A stretch of 64,000 nucleotides of DNA from Elusimicrobiota bacterium (GTDB lineage: Bacteria > Elusimicrobiota > Elusimicrobia > Elusimicrobiales > UBA9959): the NCBI GenBank assembly GCA_012517285.1, contig JAAYVG010000038.1, forward strand, positions 1 to 64,000, read 5' to 3'. The notes under the pieces are model-generated. The model saw nothing but the letters and a program-made list of their open reading frames with translations. It did not search any database and was not told where the DNA came from. Of this stretch, positions 50,806 to 61,361 are shown one piece after another; position 1 is the first letter of the stretch, and each line of letters starts with the position of its first letter. The translations under genes were made by a program, and so were the position numbers.

Positions 50806-52671
50806 TTATTTTTTGTTATCATCAACCACTTCAGCATCCACAACATCTTCTTTCTTATCATTAGACTGATTCTGCTGTGTCTGCTCTGTCTGAGACTGAG
50901 ATTGCTGCTGATTCTGTTGCTGTTGAGCCTTATAAACAGCTTCTCCTAACTTTTGAGAAACATTTATAAGCTCCTCCTTTAATTTCTTTATCTTTTCAAC
51001 ATCATCACCCTTTAATGCTTCCTTTAGATCAGAGATTGCTCTCTCAATGTTAAGTCTCTCATCCTGAGATATCTTGTCTCCATAATCCTTGAGCGATTTC
51101 TCTGTTGAATATACTATAGCATCAGCCTCATTTTTCGCTTCTATGATCTCCTTCGTCTTCCTATCTTGGTCCGCAAACTTTTCAGCCTCTTTCACATATT
51201 TATCTATATCATCCTTTGTAAGTTTGTTTGGGGCTGATATGGTTATATGCTGTGATTTTCCAGTTCCAAGGTCCTTTGCTGAAACCTTCAATATTCCGTT
51301 CGCATCTATATCAAATGTAACCTCAATCTGCGGTACACCCCTTGGTGCTGGAGGAATGCCATCAAGGTCAAACTTTCCGAGGGGGACATTGTCCTTTGCA
51401 AGAGGTCTCTCACCCTGAAGAACATTGACTGTCACAGCCGGCTGATTGTCTGTTGCAGTGGAAAATATCTGAGTTTTCTTGACAGGTATGGTTGTATTTC
51501 TCTCAATAAGCTTTGTCATAACACCACCCATGGTCTCAATTCCAAGCGAGAGTGGTGTAACATCGAGCAAGAGTATATCCTTAACATCGCCTGTAAGTAT
51601 TGCTGCCTGAATAGCTGCACCGTTGGCAACACATTCCATAGGATCCACGCCCCTTTCAACCTTCTTGCCAACATAATCCTCAACAAACTTCTGAACTATA
51701 GGCATTCTTGTTGGTCCACCAACAAGTATTATCTTATCTATATCTGTTGATTTAAGCTTTGCATCACCAAGAGCAGTATCTATTGAGTTCTTACATCTAT
51801 TTACAATCCCATCAACAAGAGACTCCAATTTTGCCCTTGATAACTTCATTGAAAGATGCTTCGGCCCTGATGAATCAGCAGTTATGAATGGAAGATTTAT
51901 ATCTGTTTCAAGAACTGTTGAAAGCTCAATCTTTGCTTTTTCTGCTGCTTCCTTTATCCTCTGCATTGCAGTGGAGTCACTCTTTAAGTTTATACCATAC
52001 TGCTTTTTAAATTCATCAACTATCCAGTCTATTATTGCATTATCCATATCAGTTCCACCGAGCTGGGTATCACCGCTTGTGGAAAGAACCTCAAATGTTC
52101 CTTCCTTTCCTATCTCCATTATTGTTACATCAAGAGTTCCACCTCCAAAGTCAAAAACCATAACCTTCTGATCCCTTCCTAACTTATCAAGACCGTAGGC
52201 TAATGATGCCGCAGTAGGCTCATTAACAAGTCTTACGACTTCAAGCCCTGCAATTGTTCCAGCATCCTTTGTTGCCTGTCGCTGGTTATCATTGAAATAT
52301 GCTGGAACTGTTATAACCACCTTTTCAACCTTATCACCGAGAAACGCCTCCGCATCCCTCTTTATCTTTTGAAGTATAAAAGCTGACAGCTGCTGCGGGG
52401 TGTATTCCTTATCAAATACTTTATACTTGTAATCAGATCCCATCTTTCTCTTAAAAGCACTCACTGTCCCCTCAGGATTTGCAATAGCCTGCCTTCTTGC
52501 AGGTTCACCAACAAGAAGCTGACCATCCTTTGTGAATGCCACATATGATGGAAATGCTTTTCCTCCTATAGTTGTTCCCTCTGCAGCTGGTATAAGTGTA
52601 ACCTTTCCTCCCTCCATAACAGCCGCAGCTGAGTTGGATGTTCCTAAATCAATTCCTATAATCTTTGACAT
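50806..52671 (-). CDS. dnaK: Chaperone DnaK
   Basis: [35 protein letters not shown]-rich C-terminus; probable start 52671. Confidence 0.97.
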   Translation of the reverse strand: MSKIIGIDLGTSNSAAAVMEGGKVTLIPAAEGTTIGGKAFPSYVAFTKDGQLLVGEPARRQAIANPEGTVSAFKRKMGSDYKYKVFDKEYTPQQLSAFILQKIKRDAEAFLGDKVEKVVITVPAYFNDNQRQATKDAGTIAGLEVVRLVNEPTAASLAYGLDKLGRDQKVMVFDFGGGTLDVTIMEIGKEGTFEVLSTSGDTQLGGTDMDNAIIDWIVDEFKKQYGINLKSDSTAMQRIKEAAEKAKIELSTVLETDINLPFITADSSGPKHLSMKLSRAKLESLVDGIVNRCKNSIDTALGDAKLKSTDIDKIILVGGPTRMPIVQKFVEDYVGKKVERGVDPMECVANGAAIQAAILTGDVKDILLLDVTPLSLGIETMGGVMTKLIERNTTIPVKKTQIFSTATDNQPAVTVNVLQGERPLAKDNVPLGKFDLDGIPPAPRGVPQIEVTFDIDANGILKVSAKDLGTGKSQHITISAPNKLTKDDIDKYVKEAEKFADQDRKTKEIIEAKNEADAIVYSTEKSLKDYGDKISQDERLNIERAISDLKEALKGDDVEKIKKLKEELINVSQKLGEAVYKAQQQQNQQQSQSQTEQTQQNQSNDKKEDVVDAEVVDDNKK

Positions 52672-52694
52672 AAATACCTCCTTAAGTTTCTGCT

Positions 52695-53321
52695 TCAATC
52701 ATTATGATTACTATCTTCTTTTTTTACATCACTCTTATCCAGATTCTTATCATCTATAACTTCTTCCTTCTTCTTTGCTATCTTAACCTTTGCAGGTTTA
52801 ATAAGCCTTCCATTTATAAGATAACCCGGCTGAACAATATCAACAACCTTATTGTCGTCCTCTTCGCTACCATCAACCGTAGCAACTATTTCACAAAGCA
52901 TCGGATCATATTTTTTGTTCAGTATATCAATCTGGGTCAACCCTTCTGACTTAAAAAGTTTATCAAACTCTGCAAAAATCATATTGAGCCCTGTCTTTAT
53001 ATCATCAATAGAAGAGTTAGGAGATGTGAGATGATCCTTTGCCATATTCATCATCTCATACACAGGAAGCATGTGCTGCATAAGATCATACCTCCCCCAT
53101 TCCAGTAGCTCCTTTTTTTCCTTTTCTACCCTCTTCCTGTAATTTTCAAACTCAGCCTTAAGCCTCAACAACTGATCATAGTATTCATCAGCCTTAGCCT
53201 TATAATCATTCACTTCCTTCTCAATTTCTTCCTTTTTATCCTCACACTCGTCCACCTTTTTTTCAGCTTCTTTAATCTTTTCTTTTATCTCTTCAGAATC
53301 TGTTTTCTCATTTTTCTTCAT
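52695..53321 (-). CDS. grpE: Nucleotide exchange factor GrpE
   Basis: [17 protein letters not shown]; between hrcA and dnaK. Confidence 0.93.
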   Translation of the reverse strand: MKKNEKTDSEEIKEKIKEAEKKVDECEDKKEEIEKEVNDYKAKADEYYDQLLRLKAEFENYRKRVEKEKKELLEWGRYDLMQHMLPVYEMMNMAKDHLTSPNSSIDDIKTGLNMIFAEFDKLFKSEGLTQIDILNKKYDPMLCEIVATVDGSEEDDNKVVDIVQPGYLINGRLIKPAKVKIAKKKEEVIDDKNLDKSDVKKEDSNHND

Positions 53322-54430
53322 AAATCCTTTGTCTCCTCCTCCCATTTCTTTAGTATATCCTCTATCATCATACTCATAGAGTCAACTATTGATATAACCT
53401 TAGGATACTCCATCCTCTTAGGCCCTATAACACCTATAAGTCCGAAATTTTTATCACCGGCTGAATAAGCTGATGTTATAAGGCTGAAGTTGTTTAATTC
53501 CTTTATCCTATTCTCCTTTCCAACGCTTATCTCCATAAGTCTTCTTCTCTTAGGATCGGTTTTATTCTCTTGAACCGCTGCGGAAGGAACCCTATTCAAA
53601 CTCTCAGAAAATCTTTCCTTTATAAGCTTTGAAAATTTTTCTTTTTCTTCAAGAAGCCTTGCCATACATCGAAGCTCATCCACCGATAACTCATCGCTTT
53701 CATCGTAAATGCTGCTCATTCCTTCAAGGAATACCTCATCGCCCTCCTTCAATATAGCATTAAATATATCATAAATAGCATAATATATCTCACTGTTATC
53801 ATTTGAAAGAAAATCCTTTACTATGATATCCCTTGCCTCTTTTATAGTAAAATCTCTGAGCCTCTTATTAAGTACGAGAAGCATATTTCTTATATTAAAG
53901 CCCTTCGTATCCTTTATTGTAAATGGATAATGTTTTACAAGGCCATTTTCTGTGACAATTATAAATATATAATTGATGTTTGAAACCTTAACAATATCTA
54001 TCCTTTTTATATGCTCATCAGCCATATCAGCTGATATAGAAAAACCAATCTTTTTTGTCAGATCAGATAAAATCTTTGTGGTATGCCTTAAGAAGTAATC
54101 AAGCTCTGCAATCTTTCTCTCGTATTCTATCTCTATTTTTTCCTTTTCCTGCTCGGCAAGATTCTGTAGCTTTAAAACGCTGTCTATATAGCTCCTGTAT
54201 GCCTTATCGGTTGGAACCCTTCCACCAGAAGTATGAAGCTGCTCTAAATATCCCTCATCATCAAGCTCTTTCAGTATGCTTCTTATGCTTGCCGGCGATA
54301 TATCAAACTGTTTTGAATCAAAGATATCCTTTGAACTCACTGGCCTTCCTGTTGATATATAATTATACATCACCCAGTTGAGTATCTTATCCTTTCTTTC
54401 CTGTGCTATCTCTGGTTTTAGTATCCTCAT
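53318..54430 (-). CDS. hrcA: Heat-inducible transcription repressor HrcA
   Basis: RKDKILNWVMYNYISTGRPVSSKDI; start set at ATG 54430 downstream of promoter and CIRCE-like site. Confidence 0.94.
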   Translation of the reverse strand: MRILKPEIAQERKDKILNWVMYNYISTGRPVSSKDIFDSKQFDISPASIRSILKELDDEGYLEQLHTSGGRVPTDKAYRSYIDSVLKLQNLAEQEKEKIEIEYERKIAELDYFLRHTTKILSDLTKKIGFSISADMADEHIKRIDIVKVSNINYIFIIVTENGLVKHYPFTIKDTKGFNIRNMLLVLNKRLRDFTIKEARDIIVKDFLSNDNSEIYYAIYDIFNAILKEGDEVFLEGMSSIYDESDELSVDELRCMARLLEEKEKFSKLIKERFSESLNRVPSAAVQENKTDPKRRRLMEISVGKENRIKELNNFSLITSAYSAGDKNFGLIGVIGPKRMEYPKVISIVDSMSMMIEDILKKWEEETKDL

Positions 54431-54432
54431 AA

Positions 54433-54459
54433 TTAGCAACTCCATCAAAAGATTGCTAA
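54433..54459 (-). promoter_or_regulatory. CIRCE-like operator (variant) at hrcA
   Basis: TTAGCAATC-N8-GAGTTGCTAA on minus strand, vs canonical TTAGCACTC-N9-GAGTGCTAA. Confidence 0.75.
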
Positions 54460-54464
54460 TATTA

Positions 54465-54493
54465 ATTATATCACAATTATTTAAAATTGTCAA
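54465..54493 (-). promoter_or_regulatory. hrcA-operon promoter, perfect sigma70 consensus
   Basis: Minus strand TTGACA-N17-TATAAT. Confidence 0.88.
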
Positions 54494-54527
54494 CAGGTCT
54501 GCATGAGTGCTAATTTTGGTCAGGCTA

Positions 54528-54902
54528 TCAGTAATTCTCAGTAAAATCTTTTATACTTACTGTATAGTATTTAGTGCCACAAGGATAGCCCGGTGTAGGG
54601 CCACAGTTCTTATTGATATCACCAAATGGATTATCCTCACTTTCTATAATAGACTGGACGGATTGGGTTGTTTTATTGATATTATACGAATCAGACTTTG
54701 TCTGTTGGGATTGATTGACAGGTTTTGATGGTGTCAGCTGCTCTGCATTTCCCTTGATCTCATTCTTATTGCATGAAGCAAAGAGAGAGACAATAAGTCC
54801 AGCAAAACCAATAAGTGTAAAATTTAAAAATTTTTTTGAATCATTTTTTTCAACACCTGTATTTTTTAAAAGTTCGTTTATTTTCATTATAACCTCCCGC
54901 AA
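54528..54902 (-). CDS. Small putative lipoprotein with Cys/Pro/Gly C-terminus
   Basis: FTLIGFAGLIVSLFASCNKNE (lipobox-like); C-terminal NCGPTPGYPCGTKYY. Confidence 0.55.
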   Translation of the reverse strand: MREVIMKINELLKNTGVEKNDSKKFLNFTLIGFAGLIVSLFASCNKNEIKGNAEQLTPSKPVNQSQQTKSDSYNINKTTQSVQSIIESEDNPFGDINKNCGPTPGYPCGTKYYTVSIKDFTENY

Positions 54903-54949
54903 ATCATTAGAATTGTTTACTCTAAGCTTCCAATTACATTATAACATTT

Positions 54950-56275
54950 TTAAAAGCTGCTCCAAATCTTTCCAGCTATATTAGATGCTTTTTCAAAAAC
55001 CTCTTTTTCATCAATACCAATTTTAAGCTCTCTGTTTTCCATAAGGACATCGCCATTAACTATTGTCGTTGTGACGTCAGACTGAGATATACCAAATATC
55101 AGATGACCATAAAAGTTATCAGAGCTCAGAGGGGTGTGAGGGTAGTAGTCAAGTATAACGATATCAGCATAATTACCCTTTTTGATCTCAGCTATTTTAT
55201 CAAAATGCCTTAATGCTATTTTTTGATTGTTCAGTAAAAGCTTTGAGACTTCAGCAAAACCAGCTGAAGGATTTTTGTTTTTTAGATGGCACATCCAGAG
55301 TGCTGCCCGCAACTCCTCCATCATATTGTTTGTCATTGCATCCGTTCCAAGCCCGTAAAGTATTCCATTTTTAGCAAATTTTAATATATCGGATATTCCA
55401 ACTGCATTGTTAGCATTTGACTGTGGGTTTAAGACAACAGGAGCGTCATTAATCCTTATGATATCCATCTCCCTTTCGTTGACACAAACACAGTGTGCTA
55501 ATATTGTTTTAGGACCAAGTATAGAAAATTTATTCAATCTTTCAACTATCCTCATATTGTATTTTCTGATACAGTCCTCTTCATCTGAAATATCCTCAGC
55601 ACAATGTATATGAAAACCTGAGTCAAGGCTGTTGCCAAGATCAGAAGCTATCGCGAGGGTCTCATCCGAAAGGGTAAATGATGCGTGAAGTCCAAAAAGA
55701 CCTTTGACAAAATTATCATTGTTTTTTCTGTTGTGCCTTATAAATTCATAGTTTTCCCTAAGTCCTTCAATGGTTTTCTTTTTACCATCCCTGTCCGATA
55801 CCTCATAGCATAAAGATGCTCTCAAACCACAACTTCTGACTGCTTTCTCTATTTCAAAGAGAGAACCTCTTATCGCAAACGGGCTTGCATGATGATCTAT
55901 TATGGTTGTTGTTCCATTTTTAATTGCGTTTATAAGTGCAACCAAGGCACTGTAATATGTTGCCTTTAAAGAGAGTTTCTTATCAAGCCTCCACCACAGA
56001 TTTTCAAGAACTTCAATAAATTTCTCTGATGGTTTTACTCTGTTAAGCCCTGTGGAAAAGCTTGAATAAAAATGCATATGTGAGTTTATAAAACCGGGCA
56101 TAACTATCCTGCCGTTGGCATCAATAGTTTTTTTTGCATTTATTTTTTTTGAACCAGATTTAAATATATCCTCTATGATCCCATTTCTTACAAATATGTC
56201 ATAGTTTTTTAAAACTTTGCCAGATTCAGGACCAGTAAACAGAACAGCATTTTTAATGATTAAAGTTTTCTGCAC
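54950..56275 (-). CDS. SsnA-like amidohydrolase
   Basis: GRIVMPGFINSHMHFYSS; TIIDHHAS; GLGTDAMTNNMMEE; GTG start at 56275 after GGAGG (upstream ORF extension runs into tRNA). Confidence 0.85.
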   Translation of the reverse strand: MQKTLIIKNAVLFTGPESGKVLKNYDIFVRNGIIEDIFKSGSKKINAKKTIDANGRIVMPGFINSHMHFYSSFSTGLNRVKPSEKFIEVLENLWWRLDKKLSLKATYYSALVALINAIKNGTTTIIDHHASPFAIRGSLFEIEKAVRSCGLRASLCYEVSDRDGKKKTIEGLRENYEFIRHNRKNNDNFVKGLFGLHASFTLSDETLAIASDLGNSLDSGFHIHCAEDISDEEDCIRKYNMRIVERLNKFSILGPKTILAHCVCVNEREMDIIRINDAPVVLNPQSNANNAVGISDILKFAKNGILYGLGTDAMTNNMMEELRAALWMCHLKNKNPSAGFAEVSKLLLNNQKIALRHFDKIAEIKKGNYADIVILDYYPHTPLSSDNFYGHLIFGISQSDVTTTIVNGDVLMENRELKIGIDEKEVFEKASNIAGKIWSSF

Positions 56276-56340
56276 ATCTCCTCCGGAAGTATAAGATTTA
56301 AAATGAAGATATAACCAGAAAAGAACAGACGACCAACCTC

Positions 56341-56410
56341 TCCCGGGCATGGATTCGAACCATGAATTACGCCTCCAAAGGGCGCTGTGTTACCATTACA
56401 CCACCCGGGA
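56341..56410 (-). tRNA. tRNA-Gln (anticodon UUG)
   Basis: Cloverleaf: TCCCGGG...CCCGGGA acceptor, anticodon loop CTTTGGA, TTCGAAT T-loop. Confidence 0.95.
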
Positions 56411-56431
56411 ATAAAGGCTTTTTATCTAATT

Positions 56432-56725
56432 TTATTTATTGTTGTTTTCCTGCGGAGTTGATGATCCCTGCTCGGTCAATGCCTTGTTATAGGCATCAAG
56501 GACAGCTTTCTCAAGCTTACTCCTGAATTCATTGGTTATTGGATGTGCAATATCCTTGAATGTCCCATCCTTTACCCTTCTTGACGGCATAGCAACAACA
56601 AGCCCATTTTTCCCACTCACTACCTTAACATTATGGACCACAAACATCTGGTCAAATGTAATAGTAGCAAACGCTTTTAGCTTATCATCAGGTCTCAAGT
56701 GTATTCTTACTTCTGTTATTTCCAT
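56432..56725 (-). CDS. spoVG: SpoVG family protein
   Basis: MEITEVRIHLRPDDKLKAFATITFDQMFVVHNVKVV; PSRRVKDGTFKDIAHPI. Confidence 0.96.
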   Translation of the reverse strand: MEITEVRIHLRPDDKLKAFATITFDQMFVVHNVKVVSGKNGLVVAMPSRRVKDGTFKDIAHPITNEFRSKLEKAVLDAYNKALTEQGSSTPQENNNK

Positions 56726-56810
56726 AACGTTCTCTCCTTTCCATACTAATATAGTGAGGCTAACGAACCTTTTTTGCCGAAAAGCCCCTCAATTTTTACC
56801 ACAATTTTAA

Positions 56811-57677
56811 TTATACAAATTTTGTCAAAAAAACAAAATCAAAGCTTTTTAAAAGTTTTTCATATATTTTTTTAAGCTTCTGATAATCATAGCTTATAGC
56901 AAAAATGCTTGAGCCAGAGCCACTCATAAGTGAAAACAAACCCTCGCTTAAAAGAAGTTCTTTTAATTGACCTACCTCTTTTGATATATTAAAGGTTGTT
57001 GCTTCAAGACGATTAAAAAGATAGCGAGAAAAATCTACCATCTTTTCCTCCATCAGCTCGCTTACAAACATATCAAAAAGATCTGTTTTAGGGGTATATT
57101 GATGATCCATAGATTGATAAACTTCTTTCGTTGATATGCTTACTGATGGAAAGACTACAAGTACACTTGGCAGAAAAGCCTTGATATCCAAAGGAGTCAC
57201 AATCTCACCCCTTCCCTCACAGCAAGCAAAGCTGGTGTTTTTTAAAAAGAATGGGACATCACTGCCGAGACTTGCCCCGATATCAAAGACCCTTTTATAA
57301 TCTTTTATTTTAAATATATCTGAAAGAGCAGCAAGGGTCATACCACAGTCAGATGAGCCACCACCAAGCCCGGCACCCAGAGGAATATTTTTTGTAAGTG
57401 TTATTGAAACACCCGATTTAATATCAAACTCCCTCATAAACATATCAGCAGCACGATAAACCAGATTGTTAGTATTGGCTATGTTAAAAGCGTTTGATTT
57501 GTTTATAACTTCAAGGCTTATACCTAATGACTTTTCATTTATTGATATTTTCAATGAATCGTATATATCAACCCTTGCAAAAAGACTTTTTATATTATGG
57601 TACCCATCATCGCGTCTGCCAAGGATTTCAAGAAAAAGATTTACTTTTGCAAAGGCCTTATATTCATCAGTAATCAT
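56811..57677 (-). CDS. ispE: 4-diphosphocytidyl-2-C-methyl-D-erythritol kinase
   Basis: AFAKVNLFLEILGRRDDGYHNIKSLF; NIPLGAGLGGGSSD. Confidence 0.95.
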   Translation of the reverse strand: MITDEYKAFAKVNLFLEILGRRDDGYHNIKSLFARVDIYDSLKISINEKSLGISLEVINKSNAFNIANTNNLVYRAADMFMREFDIKSGVSITLTKNIPLGAGLGGGSSDCGMTLAALSDIFKIKDYKRVFDIGASLGSDVPFFLKNTSFACCEGRGEIVTPLDIKAFLPSVLVVFPSVSISTKEVYQSMDHQYTPKTDLFDMFVSELMEEKMVDFSRYLFNRLEATTFNISKEVGQLKELLLSEGLFSLMSGSGSSIFAISYDYQKLKKIYEKLLKSFDFVFLTKFV

Positions 57678-59850
57678 ACTTAATATCTATTGTTTTGGTT
57701 TTTAAATTCACTCTTATATCATCTATATTTATCTCGTATCTGTAAGGGATGTATGTGTTATCGGAGGAAGAATATCTTCCAGCAACAGGTCTGAAATCAC
57801 TAAAATTTATAACAAAGGATGTATCGGACGTATATTTAAGATAATCAAGCGCAAAGGCATTGTTCTTCATACACAACTCTACTGTATCGCTGCTTTTAAA
57901 AACACTGTGATAGTAATAACAACCATTGTTATATTCTATAACCTTCATATTACGTTCATAATCCTTATAAAATGATGACGTGGTGTACCATTTTATAGCA
58001 AGCAATATATCTGTTGCATAGCGTTCAAGAATCTCGTTAGGAATCCTTTTATCAGATATATCAGTCTTTATGTTATAGTTTTTATTAGATGCCTCAAAGC
58101 TTAAAATTGGCGTGAAAAGCGGGCTTAAAAGCTCAAAGTTCATATACTTATAGTTAGGGTTTATAAACATAACTCCATTAAACGTAAATTTTATATTCTT
58201 CTGCTTAAACAGCTTCTTATAAGAATAATTAAACTCAGCATCAAATGTGGCAGTAAATCGCTTCTCAGGATTATTTAACATAAGATTACTCAAGAGATCT
58301 CCATAGTTAATTTTATAGACTATAGACATAGCTTTTTTATTCAACTCATCAAAATTTTTTGGGCCAAGCACAGCAGTTGCCCAGTATGACTGATAGGCAT
58401 CTCCAATATTGTTCATCTTTAGCAGTATATCTCCCTCGTGTTCATATATAAGAGGGTCTGGATCACCACTCCGCTTCCTTATAAGATCAAGTGATTTTTT
58501 TATATAAGAATATGCCTTATCATAATCACCCTTTTTATAGTATGCCCAAGCAAGGGAATCTAAGTATGCGGGGTCATCAGGAGATAGTGAAACAGCCTTT
58601 TCAATCATCGCTGTTGCCTCTTCCAGTTTAATGCCTCTGTCCACAAGTGAGTACCCTAAATAATTTAAAACGGAAGCATCATTTGGATTTTTTAACAGAA
58701 GGTATCTGAAATGTCTCTCAAAGCAATCAACATCGTTTAACCTTTCACATATAACTCCCAGATTATATCTTGCCTCATAAAAATCAGGCTTTGTTGAGAT
58801 AACAATCTCAAAATAATTGCGAGCAGATTTATCATCTCCATTATCCATATAACCGAGCGCGAGATAGTATGATATATCAGGATTATCAGGCCATTTGTTA
58901 TGAGCATCGTTCAGGATTCTTATTGTCTCATCCATATTGCCAATCATTATATTGTAATAGCTCATCTTTAAAACCATATCCACATCATCCTGCCATTTGT
59001 TTATCTTAGAAAGATAGCTTTTTGCCTCAGCATAATTCTTTTTGTTTTCATTTAGTATGCTGAGCCACCACAATGCTTTTGTATCCTCAGGATTTATTTC
59101 AACTGTCTTTAAAAAATATTCCTCAGCCCTGTCATATGCCTTTGTGGATATATAAAGCTCTCCGAGCCTGTTTGTTACCTCAGAATTGGTTGGTTCAACG
59201 TTCAGTATATTGTTGTAAGCCTCAATTGTTTTATTGAAATTATTTTTATTTTCCCAGTAAAGTGCTAAAAAATAATATGGCTTTGGATTGTACTTATCAG
59301 CCTTTATGGCAAGATCAATGTATTCAAGCATCTTTTTCTCATCCTTCTTTGATGAATAGATAACAGCTATATTATAATAGGCGTCACTTTTAAATGATGG
59401 ATCTATTTCAATTATCTTCTTTAGATATCCTATGGACTCATCAGGATTATCCACAGTGATCACAGCAAGCTGGTAGTATGCATCAACGTTATCAGGATCA
59501 AGCTCAATAGCTTTTTTATAGGCAGCCTTTGCCTCCTTAATTTTGTTCTGAACCACAAGAGAGTTGGCATACATTAACCAGTTATCAGAGGTTGTAGAAT
59601 CTATCTCCACAAGCTTTTTTGATATCTCCTCAGATTCCTTTATCATTCCATTCTTAGATGAAATATCAAATAGATATTTATAAAGGAAAGGATCGTTTTC
59701 CTGCTTGTTTATGTTGCTAACTATATCAAAACTTTTTTTATAATCCCCTGCTTTCTCATAGAACAAAGCATCAACAAAATCATAATAATTATCAGCAAAC
59801 AGCGGGGTTAATGAAAAAATCGAAAAAAAGACCAAAATAAAATTTTTCAT
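57667..59850 (-). CDS. TPR-repeat protein with signal peptide and C-terminal DUF4292-like domain
   Basis: Multiple TPR units (AKAAYKKAIELDPDNVDAYYQLAVI...); N-terminal signal peptide; beta-rich C-terminus. Confidence 0.82.
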   Translation of the reverse strand: MKNFILVFFSIFSLTPLFADNYYDFVDALFYEKAGDYKKSFDIVSNINKQENDPFLYKYLFDISSKNGMIKESEEISKKLVEIDSTTSDNWLMYANSLVVQNKIKEAKAAYKKAIELDPDNVDAYYQLAVITVDNPDESIGYLKKIIEIDPSFKSDAYYNIAVIYSSKKDEKKMLEYIDLAIKADKYNPKPYYFLALYWENKNNFNKTIEAYNNILNVEPTNSEVTNRLGELYISTKAYDRAEEYFLKTVEINPEDTKALWWLSILNENKKNYAEAKSYLSKINKWQDDVDMVLKMSYYNIMIGNMDETIRILNDAHNKWPDNPDISYYLALGYMDNGDDKSARNYFEIVISTKPDFYEARYNLGVICERLNDVDCFERHFRYLLLKNPNDASVLNYLGYSLVDRGIKLEEATAMIEKAVSLSPDDPAYLDSLAWAYYKKGDYDKAYSYIKKSLDLIRKRSGDPDPLIYEHEGDILLKMNNIGDAYQSYWATAVLGPKNFDELNKKAMSIVYKINYGDLLSNLMLNNPEKRFTATFDAEFNYSYKKLFKQKNIKFTFNGVMFINPNYKYMNFELLSPLFTPILSFEASNKNYNIKTDISDKRIPNEILERYATDILLAIKWYTTSSFYKDYERNMKVIEYNNGCYYYHSVFKSSDTVELCMKNNAFALDYLKYTSDTSFVINFSDFRPVAGRYSSSDNTYIPYRYEINIDDIRVNLKTKTIDIKYDY

Positions 59851-60007
59851 CCATCCTCCATTAAAAAAATAACAGCTCCAGAAATCAATACCTTTATAAT
59901 ATCATTTTATAATTTTTAATCATCAGTGTATCAATCACGCATCAAATTATATAAAATATTACCGATAATACTGACAAATAATTTTTAAATATTGTAAAAT
60001 TAGGTTT

Positions 60008-61132
60008 ATGGCAGATATTGAATTTAAGGATGCAGAAAACAAAATAAAAGAAGTTGAGAATATATATATTGAAATCGATGGTATATATAACATAAAAGAA
60101 AAACAGGAAAGATTAAAGGGGCTTAAAGAATTAACCAACTCCAATGATTTTTGGTCTGATCAGCAAAATGCTCAAAAAATTACAAAAGAGATAAATGAAA
60201 TAGAGAATAAGATAGAGACACTTAAAAAAATAAAAAATGAGATTGATGATTTTAAGGTTCATCTTGATTTGACTAAAGAGGCAGGGGATTTAGATGAACT
60301 TAAAATACTTTTTGAGGAGATCAAGGATGCAGAAAGAACTCTTAAATCTCTTGATTTTGAGTTAAAGCTTTCAGAACCATTTGATAAAAGCGATGCTATA
60401 TTATCAATACATGCAGGGGCAGGTGGAACTGAGGCCTGCGATTGGGCAAATATGCTTTTGAGGATGTATATGAAGTGGGCATCATCAAAAGGTTTTCAAT
60501 TTATCATAACAGATATGATAAATGGTGATGAGGCTGGTATTAAAAGCGTAACAGCTTTTGTTAAAGGAAAGTATGCCTATGGATATCTTAAGAGTGAGAT
60601 AGGAGTCCACAGGCTTGTAAGAATATCACCATTTGATGCAAACAAAAGGCGACATACATCATTCGCAAGCATTGATGTACTCGCTGATATAGAAGACGAT
60701 ATAGACATAAAAATTGAGGACAAGGATATTGAGATGGAAACATACCGTGCAGGTGGACACGGCGGACAGAATGTAAACAAGGTTGAAACAGCTGTGAGGA
60801 TAAGACATATACCAACAGGAATTGTCGTATCCTGCCAAGTGGAAAGATCCCAGTATCAGAACAGACTTAATGCCATAAAAATGCTCAAAGCAAAGCTCTA
60901 TGAGATAGAGATGGACAAGAAAAGGTCCCAGATGGAAAGAAGATATGATGAGAAGGGTGATATAGGCTGGGGATATCAGATAAGGTCATACGTTTTTATG
61001 CCATATCAGCTTGTAAAAGATTTAAGAACTGACTATGAGACATCTCAGGTTGATGATGTTATGAACGGTAAATTGGATGATTTTATGCATAGCTATTTGA
61101 CTTGGAAGGCCACAAACAAGAAGGTTATTTAG
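60008..61132 (+). CDS. prfB: Peptide chain release factor 2, no programmed frameshift evident
   Basis: [48 protein letters not shown]. Confidence 0.95.
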   Translation: MADIEFKDAENKIKEVENIYIEIDGIYNIKEKQERLKGLKELTNSNDFWSDQQNAQKITKEINEIENKIETLKKIKNEIDDFKVHLDLTKEAGDLDELKILFEEIKDAERTLKSLDFELKLSEPFDKSDAILSIHAGAGGTEACDWANMLLRMYMKWASSKGFQFIITDMINGDEAGIKSVTAFVKGKYAYGYLKSEIGVHRLVRISPFDANKRRHTSFASIDVLADIEDDIDIKIEDKDIEMETYRAGGHGGQNVNKVETAVRIRHIPTGIVVSCQVERSQYQNRLNAIKMLKAKLYEIEMDKKRSQMERRYDEKGDIGWGYQIRSYVFMPYQLVKDLRTDYETSQVDDVMNGKLDDFMHSYLTWKATNKKVI

Positions 61133-61345
61133 TCATCTCGTTGTTTAGTTATTTAGGAAGAAAAAGAAAATAGTTATCTCGTTATTTAGTTATTTGGTTA
61201 TCTGGTTGTTTAATCATCGAGATGAAGACAGATTAAGTCAGGATGAAAACGGATATCAGATAAATAAGAAATTCCTTTAAAATCTGACATCTGACCTCTG
61301 CTTTCTGACATCTGTCCTCTGTCTTCTGACTTCTGAATTATACAA
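61133..61345. repeat. Mosaic intergenic repeat: TTTAGTTATTTGGTT-type units, GATGAAAACGGATATC module, then TCTGACATCTG array
   Basis: Direct reading; related arrays at 125-230, 18264-18420, 43420-43640, 46838-47106. Confidence 0.8.
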
Positions 61346-61361
61346 TCTGGCTCTCGAATTT

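Noticed and set aside
56276-56350. Annotated N-terminal extension of the amidohydrolase (MPGRGWSSV...)
   Set aside because: Extends into tRNA-Gln; a GTG at 56275 with GGAGG fits better.
60008-60140. Programmed +1 frameshift in prfB
   Set aside because: The reading frame runs through the region where the frameshift usually occurs ([12 protein letters not shown]) with no TGA.
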